DNA of 64,000 nucleotides from Platynereis dumerilii (taxonomy: Eukaryota; Annelida; Polychaeta; Phyllodocida; Nereididae). Made by a program: the position numbers and the translations under genes. A model generated the notes under the pieces. That model saw nothing but the letters and a program-made list of their open reading frames with translations, did no database searches and was not told the origin of the DNA. Positions 12,797 through 22,987 of this stretch are shown here, in pieces (positions within the stretch are counted from its first letter, which is position 1; every line of letters starts with the position of its first letter). The stretch covers positions 620,001-684,000 of the forward strand of contig JAPTHN010000030.1 in NCBI GenBank assembly GCA_026936325.1, in the 5' to 3' direction.

Positions 12797-13876
12797 GCAG
12801 GAGTAAACATGGTCCAACAACTACACATATGGAACTTACAATTACTTTGGTGCATTCCACTGAACTGAGGTTCGAAACAGGTGATTACAACAAACAGTCA
12901 ATGCTAAACAAGATAATCCAGCTTGCTATTTCATAACAGGGCCCTTTTAAACATTGTCAGAGTATAAGAAAATGTGACAGAGGCTCACAGAGCCAGAGAT
13001 TTTTTGCCAAAGAACTTCCAATTTGAGCATCCATTTACAGTTGTGCTTGAAAATTAGTGAACCCATAGAGATTTACCATTGAAAACAATGATAAAGTTGT
13101 CTCACCGTACTGGCCATAACATAAATGATATTGCATGAATCATTGAACCAATGACTGTATTATACAATTGAGGTTTCCCACTACATGTACCAGCCTAACC
13201 ATTGGATTTGTATCAGGGGTTTTTGTGCTAGATAGGGGTTATAATTGTGCAAAAGTAAGTGCACCCTAAGTGTAATGTTAAAAGATAGGAGCAGAGGGTG
13301 CACTTACTTTTGCACAATTATAACCCCTATCTAGCGCAAAGACCCCTGATACAAATCCAATGGCCAGGCTGGTACATGTATTGGAAAACCTCAATGGTAT
13401 AAAACAGTCATTGGTTCAATGATTTGTGCTATATGATTTATGTTATGGCCGGTACGGTGAGACAACTTTATCATAGTCTTCAATGGTAAATCTCTATGGG
13501 TTCACTAATTTTCAAGCACAACTGTATCCACATGGAATTGTTCATGGACTACATTTATATTGCACAGGATATCTATTATTTGGAATTGCTGACAGGACAA
13601 ATCGTAGGATACAGATTCATAAGAAAAGGTAAGATAAGTTCTCCTATCCCCATGTCAACATAGAATTTTTTTGTCAACTCACATTGAAACTTTGACGGCT
13701 GTTAATCAAATATCACAGATGTTTCAAGGTTACACTTTGCATAGGTTTTGTCCAGACTCCAGAGTGACAATATACTCAGTTCTAATTGGTTTTCTATAGC
13801 TGACAGTAATTTGATTTTATATGAATTGACTTTTTCTCAAACTTGTGCTTTCTCCAAGCCAATGTTTTGATCAAAC
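12797..13876. repeat. Inverted duplication, right arm, split by a MITE
   Basis: This is the partner of 10974-11524. The insertion at 13038-13524 splits it at the sequence matching GTGGATAAATGGATGCTC near 11279-11296. The left arm therefore preserves the empty site, and the TA target duplication of the MITE is confirmed. The longest uninterrupted match runs from the CATTGAAACTTT anchor near 13682 outward to GATCAAACAG near 13866. Confidence 0.7.
13038..13524. mobile_element. Fold-back Tc1-type MITE, 487 bp, TA target duplication
   Basis: This near-perfect palindrome has arms of about 230 bp around a short loop near 13265-13290. Its ends read CAGTTGTGCTTGAAAATTAG and the reverse complement, flanked by TA on both sides (13036-13037 and 13525-13526). 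CAGT ends and TA duplication fit the Tc1/mariner superfamily. No transposase is present, so it would need one in trans. The empty site is preserved in the left arm of the surrounding inverted duplication (near 11283). Arm-to-arm similarity looks above 90%, younger than the array around it. Confidence 0.9.
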
Positions 13877-15574
13877 AGAAAGTCGTGTAGAACATGTACA
13901 GTGCTGCCACGTTGTTCATCGCATCCCATAACTTTATTTTAGGACAAAAATTTATAATGGTCCACTGTTAATTCTTTGCTTCTCTCGTTGATCCTTGATT
14001 GTTTTCATTTGACATTGAAGGTCAATCTAACGTATTTCCAAGAAACAATTTCAACAGGTTATTTATTGTGTTGAGGAAATGCAAAACGAAATTTGTGACT
14101 AGGAAACTATGATAAACACCCATATGATCATTGTAAACTGAATGTCAGAAAAGTTATCTACTTTGTATTCATGAGTAAAATGGGTAAATAGAGGTTATAT
14201 AAGCCAGTCTGAGCAAACAATAAAATACATAGCATTACTCTGTTATAACTTCCATAAATCAATTGAGGATATCACTCAAACTTAAGTGGAACTGATACAC
14301 GCAATACAGGTAGGCCATACATTATTTAAGCACTTTCTCCTGGGTCTTAGAGTGTCTAACAAGCCACTTCAGACATAACGACACTTCAGCTGATAAGCAC
14401 AATGCATAAAGTGATCGAAGGCAATTTATATATTGAACCATCATTCTGACGAAAGTAAATGTTACGAATTTCACTGTAAGTAGGCCTACAGGAAGTAAAC
14501 AGGATACAAAAAATGAAAAAATTATGATACAGTGTAGGTCAGGGGAGTGATATCAGTGATCAGGATTTATAGACGATTAAATACATGGCAAGTACATAAT
14601 GACCTTAAAAACTACATATGAATGACTGGGTAAGTCATGAAAACTTGAAAAAATATAGGGATATGACTGACCGTACTGAAATCAATAAGGGGTGCTATAC
14701 AACTTCCCAATTACCAGATGATTTTCTTCAGAACCTGCATTTCCAAATAATGATTTTTTAGTCGCCTCACTGGTGACATAATGACATAACCCACTCCAAT
14801 TGAGTCATATATAGGCCTATATCTAGTATTATCTACTGAACAAATAATCTACATTTAAGTAGGACAATTCTGTCACATCTGACATCTGGCATCAGCAAAA
14901 TGTACATTATATCATTATAGGCAATCTTCTGAATCTTTATACGGTACTGTTTCTCATGAGATTCTTCGTAAGACGTGCAAGTCAAAGAAAAAGTAGGAAA
15001 TTGAGCTCGAAATAGTGTCATCATCAACCAACCAAATGCAGCCAGGTGTAAAATAACAGGGAAAAGTGTTATTGATTCTGTAATAACTTTCAAGGAGGTA
15101 GTGGCTGAACGACTTGCAATGTGATCAAATTCTCACGTCGGAGCAATATATAACATTTTGCCAAAAAGGAATTTCGTATCATTGACATTATTATAAGGTT
15201 AGTGCACTGTAGCAATGCACCAGTAATTGCCACTATAGTTTTCGCAGCTAAGTAGATTTCATAATGTTGTAAACAGTTCCTGAACAACAACAATTAAGGT
15301 GATACCCCAATTTGAAGTAATGAAGTTTGACATTAAAATAGAATGGGAAACAGGTTTAAACCATTCATTGCTTACAAAGTGTTGACACTTTTTGTCCAGG
15401 TTAGTACTCTATTCTTCAAAACCCTTTTACAATTATTATAGTAGAAATGGGTTGCCTTTAAATGCACAACACAAAACTAGAAAACGGTTGTCTTATAAAT
15501 TTACTCAGATTTGTTTAGAGTGTGCTAAGTACTGCGCCCCTGCCAAACAATACACAACCACCCTTCGACTCCCG

Positions 15575-15770
15575 AACCATGTAGCCTGTTGGGCTTTTGG
15601 ATTAAGAAGCTATCCTCTTTCCTGCAGCAGGATTGCTCAGTGTTGCTATGGATTTTGCTGTCAATATGACTGGGAGCACTGAATCTTTGCAACATTCTGC
15701 AGAACTGTCATCCCTCAGCTCAGCCATAACTTTCAGGATGAGAAACACTGACATTTGAAAATATTGGAAC
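15575..15770. repeat. Block J, copy in U2
   Basis: It shares CCTGTTGGGCTTTTGGATTA followed by AGAA-CTATCCTCTTTCC, then TTGCTATGGATTTTGCTGTC, ACATTCTGC and TCCCTCAGCTCAGCCA with U5 and U6. In U2 block A is missing, and the next recognised element is a SINE tail followed by block B. Confidence 0.7.
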
Positions 15771-15837
15771 TCTTCCCAGAATGGCAACAATTGTGTAAGT
15801 TACAAATGTTTTTCTTTCCAGAATATGATCCCACACG

Positions 15838-15934
15838 TTCTCCCATCTCATCAATCAGCCCTCATGAGCACTCAGAACTGGGCTCAGAGGGCTGCACTTA
15901 CATGTACCATATCTATCCATCTATCCATCTATCC

Positions 15935-16006
<72 letters not shown>

Positions 16007-16007
16007 G
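15838..16007 (+). mobile_element. SINE 3' fragment with expanded ATCT tail
   Basis: Bases 15838-15916 match the 3' part of the SINE at 30388-30711: TCTCCCATCT.ATCAATCA, then CAGAACTGGGCT.AGAGGGCT and GCACTTA. The tail that follows has become a long perfect ATCT microsatellite, with CATC variants at its start (about 15917-16007). The tRNA-like head is absent. The serine/isoleucine-rich frames read through it are translations of the microsatellite. Confidence 0.75.
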
Positions 16008-16282
16008 GTAGATGAAACATAAGAAAAGCAACAACTGGAAGCAGATAATTTTAAAATTATATGTGTGAAAAAAAGCTAAGAAAATTTAAAGTTAGTGGCA
16101 TTGATGTACATGTAGAGTAATCAAAGTCAAACCGCTACATATAGGATACTTCTTATAAGAGAACTATGATTCAAATGCTATTAAAAATTCTAATAATATT
16201 TCACATCCATAGGGTCAACAATCAAATAAAGCACAACATTAATAAACTCCGCAATAGAAGAGGTAAAATTAATAGTTTTTCT

Positions 16283-16510
16283 TTGATTTGGGACTCATTT
16301 CATACAGCATTTGTAGGAGATACATTCCCTGCTCATTATCGGATGTTATATTTGCAGATAATGGCCTCCCTGGTGTGCCCTACTAAACTGGATTATAGCG
16401 AAAGGGCCAAAGCACCGTGTCATTCCATGACAACTAGATGTCATGTCATGCTTTGAGTAATGCTGTCCTGAACTGAGACCATCCAAGCCAAGCAGATAAT
16501 TGCGGACTTA
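16283..16510. repeat. Block B, copy at the U2/U3 boundary
   Basis: It shares GATTTGGGACTC, ACATTCCCTGMTCA, TTGCAGATAATGGC, CTCCCTGGTGTGCCC and TGGATTATAGC with the U1 copy, then GTCATGCTTTGAGTAATGCT and ACCATCCAAGCCAAG. The same continuation occurs to the right of the transposon at 43087-43125, which ties U3's start to U4's start. Confidence 0.7.
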
Positions 16511-16734
16511 GGACTTAAGTATATATAAGATAAAATGATATAAATGATGGGAAAAGGAACAGTTGATTGAATGAGTGATAAAAACATGTGCAGTCTCAGA
16601 GACATAATAGATCTACTTGACTGTGATGTCTAGCTGAAAAGCTATGGGGCATTCATAAGAAATAGCACAGATATTAGAGAACTAAACAAAACTCAGAGTT
16701 GCTAATTAAAAGCTCACAACCCGCAGGCATTTAT

Positions 16735-17320
16735 AACTAATTGCAACTTTAATTGGTCTACAATGTTTATTTCCTTCTACCTTCGGTGAATTGGGCAATT
16801 ATTGCTGGATTTCTTCAATCAGCACTGATGTGAACTGAAAGAAGAAAAACACAGACATGTTGTGTAGCTGGGGGACTTGGTTTCAGGGAATCTAGTGAGA
16901 TATGAATCACATTCCACTCCGTTCACATTAGCACCAAAGGAGAAGATGCACACCCCTGTAATTCATTCTTTGAGAAAATTGAAGTTGCCATTGAGCTTCA
17001 ATTGAACTGCAGAGTATCAATTGACTCCCTTTTGAAGTGCATTTTGGAGATGCATTTGAGAAGATAGGCATGAAAACCCCTTGATTGAAGTCCTTTGAAA
17101 CACATCAGGGCTGTAGAAGAAGACAATTTGCCCATTTAAAGAGGTGCATCGGTGGTGTCATGACATTCATGCCTTCCGAAGAGGCAAAGGGTTCAGGCAA
17201 AACTCCCTGATGGATTTGAGCAAAGTAGATTAAGCACCAGCGACTGGATTTGGGATCGATCTAGCCCCACTATTCTGACATTTGGCTGTCATAGAATTGT
17301 GTGAGAATTTGCAAGAAAAG
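16735..17320. repeat. Block C, copy in U3
   Basis: It matches 43398-44030, 52480-53050 and 59964-60558, and its second half recurs exactly at 22940-23202. The best part is CATTTAAAGAGGTGC through CTGATGGATTTGAGCAAAGT, GATCGATC and ACATTTGGCTGTCAT to GAATTGTGTGAGAATTTGC. Gaps between copies are not multiples of three and no frame is shared, so it is conserved without being an obvious exon. It is the longest recurring block. Confidence 0.75.
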
Positions 17321-18487
17321 AAAATGTAGTGGATTTCAACTTGTGACCCAGATAACATCCAAAAATTGTTTGGATAGACAAAAAAGACATCAGAAGTTAA
17401 TGAATGTGCAGATGAATTTAATAAAGAAGGAAGGATAAAAACAATTGACAATACAACCGTTACGGTGAAGAGAGAGAAAAGATTAGAGCGTAGGTTACAT
17501 GGCTAAACAGGGTCAATAGTTGACACTGTTACTATTCTCCTTTGACACTCTAAAATCACCTACTTTACATTCGTCAATTGATGTCCGTATGATATTAATT
17601 ATTCTGTAGAGTCATCCAGTCACATATTATTGAACAAATGTCAGTCCAACTTGCACAGACACAGCATTCTACTATTTTTTTTTTGGAAAAGCAAAAAGGT
17701 TAACCATACTGAACCTCGGCTACACTAACATCTATGACAGCTATGTTGGAAACTCCCATAAACTCTATTTGTATCTTCAGACAGGCTGAATTTTGCATGA
17801 TCATTTTGTGACATTCAAAAGACCTTGGGATTCTATTCAAGGAACCACTTCCAGATTTGTAATCAAGCACAGGGTACAGAGCAATAAGAAAGAATATGCA
17901 AGTGACAGCAGTTGAATGGCATTTCCGTCAGAGCTGTTAAACGACAGTAATAGAAGTATAACAGCTGAAAAGCAAAAGCACTTGGTCTCAACGATTCAAG
18001 TGTCGTGCATGTGATGTCTGGACCTGCACTCTGAAAAACTTCGGGACAAAACTGGTTTTTTAAATAGAAAATAGTTTTTTGAAATACCAAACTTCCATGC
18101 AAAAACCAATATGGATTTTTTTGAGTGTGGAGGCCCTAGACCTCACATCTTAACTGTTGCTAATTTCTGCAGCTTTGATGGGTAACGAGACCAGTGCCCT
18201 AATAATACCTTGTAAAAAGCTTTGGTCTTCATTAATGCATAATACAAAACAAATACTGGCTTGACTAATGGAAAGAGAGCATGTCGTAGAACTGATTCAT
18301 AACAGGAAGGCTGCTCATCCAAAAAGGGTTCATCCAAATCCAAAATTTTGCAACTTATGCAAATATCAGAATACATGACATCCCCTTATCCTAGGTTCTA
18401 AGATTTCTTACTACCACTGTTAATGCAACTGCAACAGCATTTGCTGTTAGTCTCTACCCATCTACTGCTACCACTAATACCATGTGA

Positions 18488-18620
18488 TTGCCCCACTTCT
18501 TGCTATGCAAATGCCTGTAGCCTTAACGGATGCTTGTGAGAAAGCCGAGTTGCTTTCCATTTCAATCAAACGATTGATTCACGATCCACCATTAATCAAT
18601 CTCGGTTAACGTACAAATGT
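18488..18620. repeat. Block N, copy in U3
   Basis: It is shared with 11625-11760, 24370-24502, 44690-44820 and 53474-53590: GCCTGTAGCCTTAA.GGATGC, TTTCCATTTCAATC, CGATT.A.CATCCACC and ATTAATCAATCT.GGTTAACG. This copy and U2 carry the octamer ATGCAAAT, which is lost in U4 and U5, so that motif is not a constant feature. Confidence 0.65.
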
Positions 18621-18750
18621 CCAAGTAGTTTCAGACAAGTACTTTATTTGAGCTTGCAAGAAGTTGAAACAATTTTCTTTTTCGTCCTCGGGTCTATTGT
18701 ACACACATTTTCAATACAACAAATGTCCTCAGAAAGAACAAGACATGCAA

Positions 18751-18895
18751 GCCTTCATCCTGTGTGTTGAGAACCTGTCAAAATGCCTCACACTTTCCAG
18801 GTATCCTCAACATGACAGGAACGACAATTAGTCGGCAGCCTCCACGTTCAGCAGCCATTTTGGTCACATGGTCAATCTCAAATCTCATGCAGCTT
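18751..18895. repeat. Block D, copy in U3
   Basis: It is preceded by a matching leader (AGAAAGAACAAGACATGCAA) also seen before the U4 copy near 45195. It reads GCCATTTTGGTCACATGG where U1 and U5 have GCCATCTTGGCAATGTGG, so the YY1-like motif is weakened here as in U4. It lies about 150 bp after block N. Confidence 0.7.
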
Positions 18896-19466
18896 CAGAA
18901 ACTCTTCTATTCATAACCCTGTAGTTGTTCTTAGGCTATTCTCAAGCAAATCTTAGCCCTTTCAAGAAATTATATGAAAATTGTATCACAAAGAAACATT
19001 GAAAACAGCAACAAAGAACTTCATGTCATGCCAGGATCACAACATTTGACTTTATGGAAACTCGTTATGGAGTTGCACTTGCTTGAAGCTTACTTTTTGC
19101 GTGTTATCAACTGCTTCCAAAATATCTCACCATATCATTACCAGACTTATCTCATGATTTGCGTGACTCAACATGATTTAAGTGACTTGAACACTGCAAA
19201 CATCCAAACTGTTCGATAAGAGCAGTTGTGAAAGAACAGTGAATCTTGGTTAGAACACATTGACTTGTAAATGAGTACCACCTATAGACTATAGTTTACA
19301 GAAGAGGTCGTACAAGTATCTTTCATAACATATTATTTTGGAATTTGAGGTGTGATTTTAGACATTCATTTAGAGCAATCGGAATTTTGATTCAATGCAG
19401 ATAATTTTTCTTTTTTGAACCTCACCACTAATAAAACATTGAAATTGCCACCTGCCTATGTGCCTA

Positions 19467-20366
19467 CAGTGCCGCCTGTAAGTGTGTGAAACGCATGACA
19501 TTGTGCCATTGCATCAATGCTAAACATCCTCAGCCTAACTGCTTGTGGAGGCATGAATTTTCATCGGATGAAAGGGAAACCAGACGAGGGATAGTGCAGG
19601 ACACTTTTTTCGCTTTTTGCTTTAATAATTATGTGGTATATACAGTAATTGCGTACTATTATATTCATATATCTATTTGTATAATGTATTTTATTCACAT
19701 ATCTATTTGTATAATGTATTTGAATATGAATAGTCTATACACATATTTCCTAATTGTTTTTGCATATATGTTATCAGAATAACATCTTTTGTATTGATTC
19801 GTAATATTTAAAGTATATCCGGGGTTTATCTAAAGGGGGGGAGGGGGTGCACCTACCCATTGGGTTACAGCAGTTTCTGCTCAGGTGCCCTCCTGTACAA
19901 CTTTTTTGCATATAATATTTTTATGTATGTTCCATTTTATTGTAAGTACTCAAGTTGTGCAAATAAAATATCCTATCCTATCCTATCCGAAACAAAGTGG
20001 GTCATAAAGGCCGATGTGTGAGGCAAGTGGGATAAAAATAGCAGCCCATTTCCTTCGCTGTAGTCGGAGTTAGGTATGGGTCAAAGTCTTTGATAAGTAA
20101 GTGAACCACCCTTCCCTATCATTTAACATTGGGCCTGCGTTTCACTTACTTATCAAAGACTTTGACCCATACCTAACTCCAACTACAGCAAAGAAAATTG
20201 GCTGCTATTTTTATCCCGCATGCCTCACATATCGGCCTTTATGACCCAAAATGTTTTCCTCTCATCGGATGAGAATTCGTCCTTCCAGAAGCATTTTGAT
20301 TAAGGATGTTTAACATTGATGCAATGGCACAATATCATGCGTTTCACTTACTTACAGGCGGCACTG
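19467..20366. mobile_element. Tc1-type MITE, 900 bp, with nested LINE tail
   Basis: Its ends are CAGTGCCGCCTGTAAGT and the reverse complement, flanked by TA (19465-19466 and 20367-20368). The arms pair along their length through CATCGGATGA, GGTCATAAAGGCCGAT, GGATAAAAATAGCAGCC and GGTATGGGTCAAAGTCTTTG, with the loop near 20115-20135. The left arm is broken by a 408-bp insertion (19581-19988). Without it the element would be about 490 bp, like the one at 13038-13524. No transposase is encoded. Confidence 0.9.
19581..19988 (+). mobile_element. Truncated LINE-like 3' end with TATCC tail, nested in a MITE
   Basis: It interrupts the left arm of the MITE and is flanked by GAAAC on both sides (19576-19580 and 19989-19993), a target duplication. 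The intact opposite arm near 20255 shows the uninterrupted sequence. It ends in CAAATAAAA followed by TATCC repeats, as expected of a non-LTR element 3' tail with a short tandem terminus (CR1/L2-like in style). No reverse transcriptase motif remains, so the clade is uncertain. Confidence 0.75.
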
Positions 20367-20502
20367 TATATATGTATCTGATAGGCTAAAAACCAAAAGA
20401 TTTAATGACATCAATAATTATTTATTTATGCAGGTATAACAATTTTTGAGAATAAACTCATTTTTTTCACTCTTCTGTCAAACTGACACTAACATGCAGG
20501 CA

Positions 20503-20900
20503 GTGACAATCCACAGTGAGGCAATGGTCTGTTAACAATGCTATGAAAGTGAGGCAAAAACCATTGTGATCTGACCTGTGCAAAATTGGCTTATGCCTTT
20601 TGCTATCCTGGATGTCCTCAAGCTATAAAAAGAGATAACCAGAACCGCAAGCGTCTGTTAATGTGAAATTTATCAATGTGTGCCCGATTATCACCCACAG
20701 GGGTGGTGATTTTTTTATTTTGGTTTTAAAAATCAAATAAATCAGATTTTAATAAACAAACCTGATTTTCAGTAAGAGAAACAACCACAACGCCAACGAC
20801 AGTGCCGATGATCCAGTGACGACAATAGCTCAAAGCAAACAGAAGAGCTAAAAACGTGGTGCTACGCTAACAGATCGAGAGGGATTAAAGCCAGACAGAC
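20503..20900. repeat. Blocks E and F, copy in U3
   Basis: E (20503-20640) carries GGCAATGGTCTGTTAACAATG and GGCTTATGCCTTTTGCTATC. F (about 20850-20895, GGTGCTACGCTAACAGATCG) is separated from E by some 200 bp here. In U4 and U5 F follows E directly, so the interval 20645-20850 is an insertion in U3 or a deletion elsewhere. It holds the palindromic stretch AAAATCAAATAAATCAGATTT but no ends I can define. Confidence 0.65.
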
Positions 20901-21184
20901 AAAGGAAACTTTCTGTGAGTAAAAGCAATGTGAAGATTCCTGTGTATGTATATGTGTCAAATCGCTGCTCCTATATTGAACTCCTCAATTTCAAATGTAC
21001 TTCAAAGAGCACCTCTTCAAAAGGGGCATAAATAACATTTGATCTATACCTCCCCCTCAAGTTTACTTCAGATGGATATATTTCATTTCAAAAAACATAT
21101 ATGCCAGCTTCATAGACGGTTCCAATGTAGATAAATTCTGAAAAGCGTATTTTTTTAAACATGAAGGTTCTGAATAACTCTTTC

Positions 21185-21304
21185 GAAACAAAATAACTTG
21201 CTTTTACGTTGAAGATAATAAATTTCAATACATTTTTCTAATGTGAAACAAAACAACTTGCTTTTACGTTGAAGATAATAAATTTCAAAACATTTTTCTA
21301 ATGT
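21185..21304. repeat. 60-bp tandem duplication
   Basis: Two copies lie exactly 60 bp apart (21185-21244, 21245-21304), with differences only near their starts and one T/A near the end. The U4 paralogue near 46345-46430 has one diverged copy, so the duplication arose in U3. It is carried into the large duplication at 27067-27186. Confidence 0.85.
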
Positions 21305-21726
21305 GAAACAAAAATGTAGCTTTAGTTTATTTGGAATGAGTTGGCAGCTTGAAAACTAAATGAGTCGAAAATTTGATCATAATTGTATTTTGTTTCACCC
21401 TGGCACATACTTTTACTGAAGTTCAATGCAAGCTATAGTCACAAAAACATATCCTTGTATGTCTGCCTGCGGCATATACTTACTACATGTACCATAATAT
21501 TTAAATAAATCCATTGCCTTAGGAAAATGCTCGCCCTTCTATGCCCTTCAGTTCTTACCCCTTCCCCCTCCATGCCGTACAATAATTCCCTTTTAAGTCA
21601 TACATTACACAGGCATTTATTTTGACTGAGCCAATATCCACATTTAGTTGTGACATTGTTCAGATATGGGAATTGCAAAATTGTTTGATGTACAATGTAC
21701 ATTATATCATTGCAGGTAATCCTACA

Positions 21727-21800
21727 GTAATGCTTGAGCCTGCTTGTACCTCAAGAGTTTCCATATTGGACTAAATAAGGTATATCGTTATCGTTATCGT
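21727..21800 (+). mobile_element. Short LINE-like tail with ATCGTT repeats
   Basis: The paralogous sequence in U4 (near 46830) runs straight from CCTACA to GCTGATAT, while here about 74 bp are inserted, flanked by TACA (21723-21726 and 21801-21804). The insert ends in CTAAATAAGG followed by ATCGTT repeats, the form of a 5'-truncated non-LTR 3' tail. The family is not known. The duplicate copy is at 27609-27682. Confidence 0.55.
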
Positions 21801-21857
21801 TACACACTGATATTGCACAGCATCTATCAAAGATCAATCATAAGATGTGACAGTCAA

Positions 21858-22285
21858 AGAAACAGCAGGAAGCAAGGCTGGTGACAGGGATATTACCAAG
21901 TAACTTAGAGCAACCAGGTGTAAAATATCAAAGTAAAGCATTATCGATAGAGTGATAACTTCCGGAGCTTGGGGAGGAAGAATCAGTATGATTGATGTCA
22001 AGACAAGACAAGGTCTGTAATAACCTATGTAGTTACTGCTAGACCAATGCTGCTAAAAGAGAGACATTGGTAACCAAATACAGTGGAGAAAATGTCAAAT
22101 ATGTGTAAATAACATCACAACACCAAAGATCAAAGCAAGCTTACAGCATCAAAGGCAGATCAAAGAGAATTCACTTTCAGGAAAGACATTTTGACATCAA
22201 GGCGAGACAAAAGAAAGTTTGCAAGCAACAATGAATAAAAATGGTGATGAGGTAATGGAACTAAAAATGTCAAAGTTATTTCTCT
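21858..22285. repeat. Blocks H and I, copy in U3
   Basis: H (21858-22020) contains AGCAACCAGGTGTAAAATAT and ATAACTTCCGGAGC. I (22180-22285) contains AAGGCGAGACAAAAGAAAGT and ends GTTATTTCTCTTTAA, exactly at the TTAA insertion site of the transposon. U4 keeps the uninterrupted site near 47311-47327. A stretch at about 22023-22050 (TACTGCTAGACCAAT) resembles a reversed A box but has no B box partner. Confidence 0.65.
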
Positions 22286-22289
22286 TTAA

Positions 22290-22937
22290 CCAGCACTCCG
22301 TGTAAATATTGGGCGGAGCCTTTCGGATGATGTTCTCGGAATTTCCTGAAATTTTGCAAAAAGTTTAACTTACCTAATTATAGCTCAGTGGCAGGGTCAA
22401 AATCGGTCAAAAAAAATTTTCCTTGTCGGGGCTACCAATAGAAAAATTAATGTTTTTGGCCTTCGGACGGCCTTAATTTCATCAAAATTAACAAAAATTA
22501 AGGCATATTTTGTCCATCAAAATTTCACACTTATGATAAAAATAGGAACACAAGTGATACATCATTTTAAAGGGATATTTCATGACATTGCAAAAGTGAT
22601 GTCATAACAAAGAATGTTTTGGTTGCTAAGCAGTGTCACCATGGCAACCGCATGCAAGTTTTGAAATTTTTTCATTGAGCTAAAATAGACCATTTTTCAA
22701 GGCCATATATCTCCCATGATAACACCTAAAAAATTTAGGTGAAAATATCACCAGAAAGCTCACCTCCTGTGCTATATTAAACAACAATAAAACAGCTCTG
22801 AAACAATGAACCCTGCTTTTTATAGCCATGGACATTTTTTGTTAATTTTCATGATTTTTTCGATTTTTTAACCGAAAATTGCCCTCTTAATCACCTAAGA
22901 CTGGGAAAACTATGCTCATTTCACTCAAAAAACAAAA
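22290..22937. mobile_element. Solo fragment of the TTAA transposon's left inverted repeat
   Basis: It is identical to 28172-28819, the first 648 bp of the TTAA element, and is preceded by the same TTAA (22286-22289). It has no right end here, because the tandem duplication junction cuts it at 22937. It was therefore made by duplication and not by transposition. Confidence 0.9.
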
Positions 22938-22987
22938 AAGAGAAGATAGGCATGAAAACCCCTTGATTGAAGTCCTTTGAAACACAT

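Larger units (their letters stand above)
11625..16470. repeat. Array unit U2 (partial, rearranged)
   Basis: Blocks found are N (11625-11760, with ATGCAAATGCCTGTAGC), G (12405-12645), a short H (15035-15100), J (15575-15770) and B (16283-16470). Blocks C, D, E and A were not seen. N and G lie inside the inverted duplication 10974-13876. The region from about 13877 to 15030 is AT-rich, with no repeat or open frame that I can assign. Open frames here are under 100 codons. This is the most disrupted unit of the array. Confidence 0.55.
17058..22937. repeat. Exact tandem duplication, copy 1 (5,880 bp)
   Basis: Every position I compared equals the base 5,882 further on. Five open frames distributed across the unit are shifted by exactly 5,882 with unchanged lengths, which argues against indels within 17230-19782. 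Other line pairs checked to 22937 also matched. The left edge is set by the mismatch at 17057 (T) versus 22939 (A), and the right edge by 22938 (A) versus 28820 (T). It contains C, N, D, E, F, H, I, a MITE with a nested LINE tail, and the first 648 bp of a TTAA-transposon inverted repeat. Confidence 0.93.

Noticed and set aside
15755-16022. Repetitive IYLS protein frames
   Set aside because: They are an ATCT microsatellite read in two frames.
17230-19782. Five frames present twice with identical proteins, suggesting conserved genes
   Set aside because: Their identity comes from the exact 5,882-bp duplication, and the U4 paralogues do not keep the frames intact.
20503-20640. Possible microRNA hairpin in block E (CAATGGT...ACCATTG)
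   Set aside because: Only about seven base pairs form in the stem, and the pairing is not kept equally in the U1 and U5 copies.
22023-22050. A-box-like TACTGCTAGACCAAT as another SINE
   Set aside because: No B box or tail is found at the expected distance, and the paralogue near 47060 is equally incomplete.
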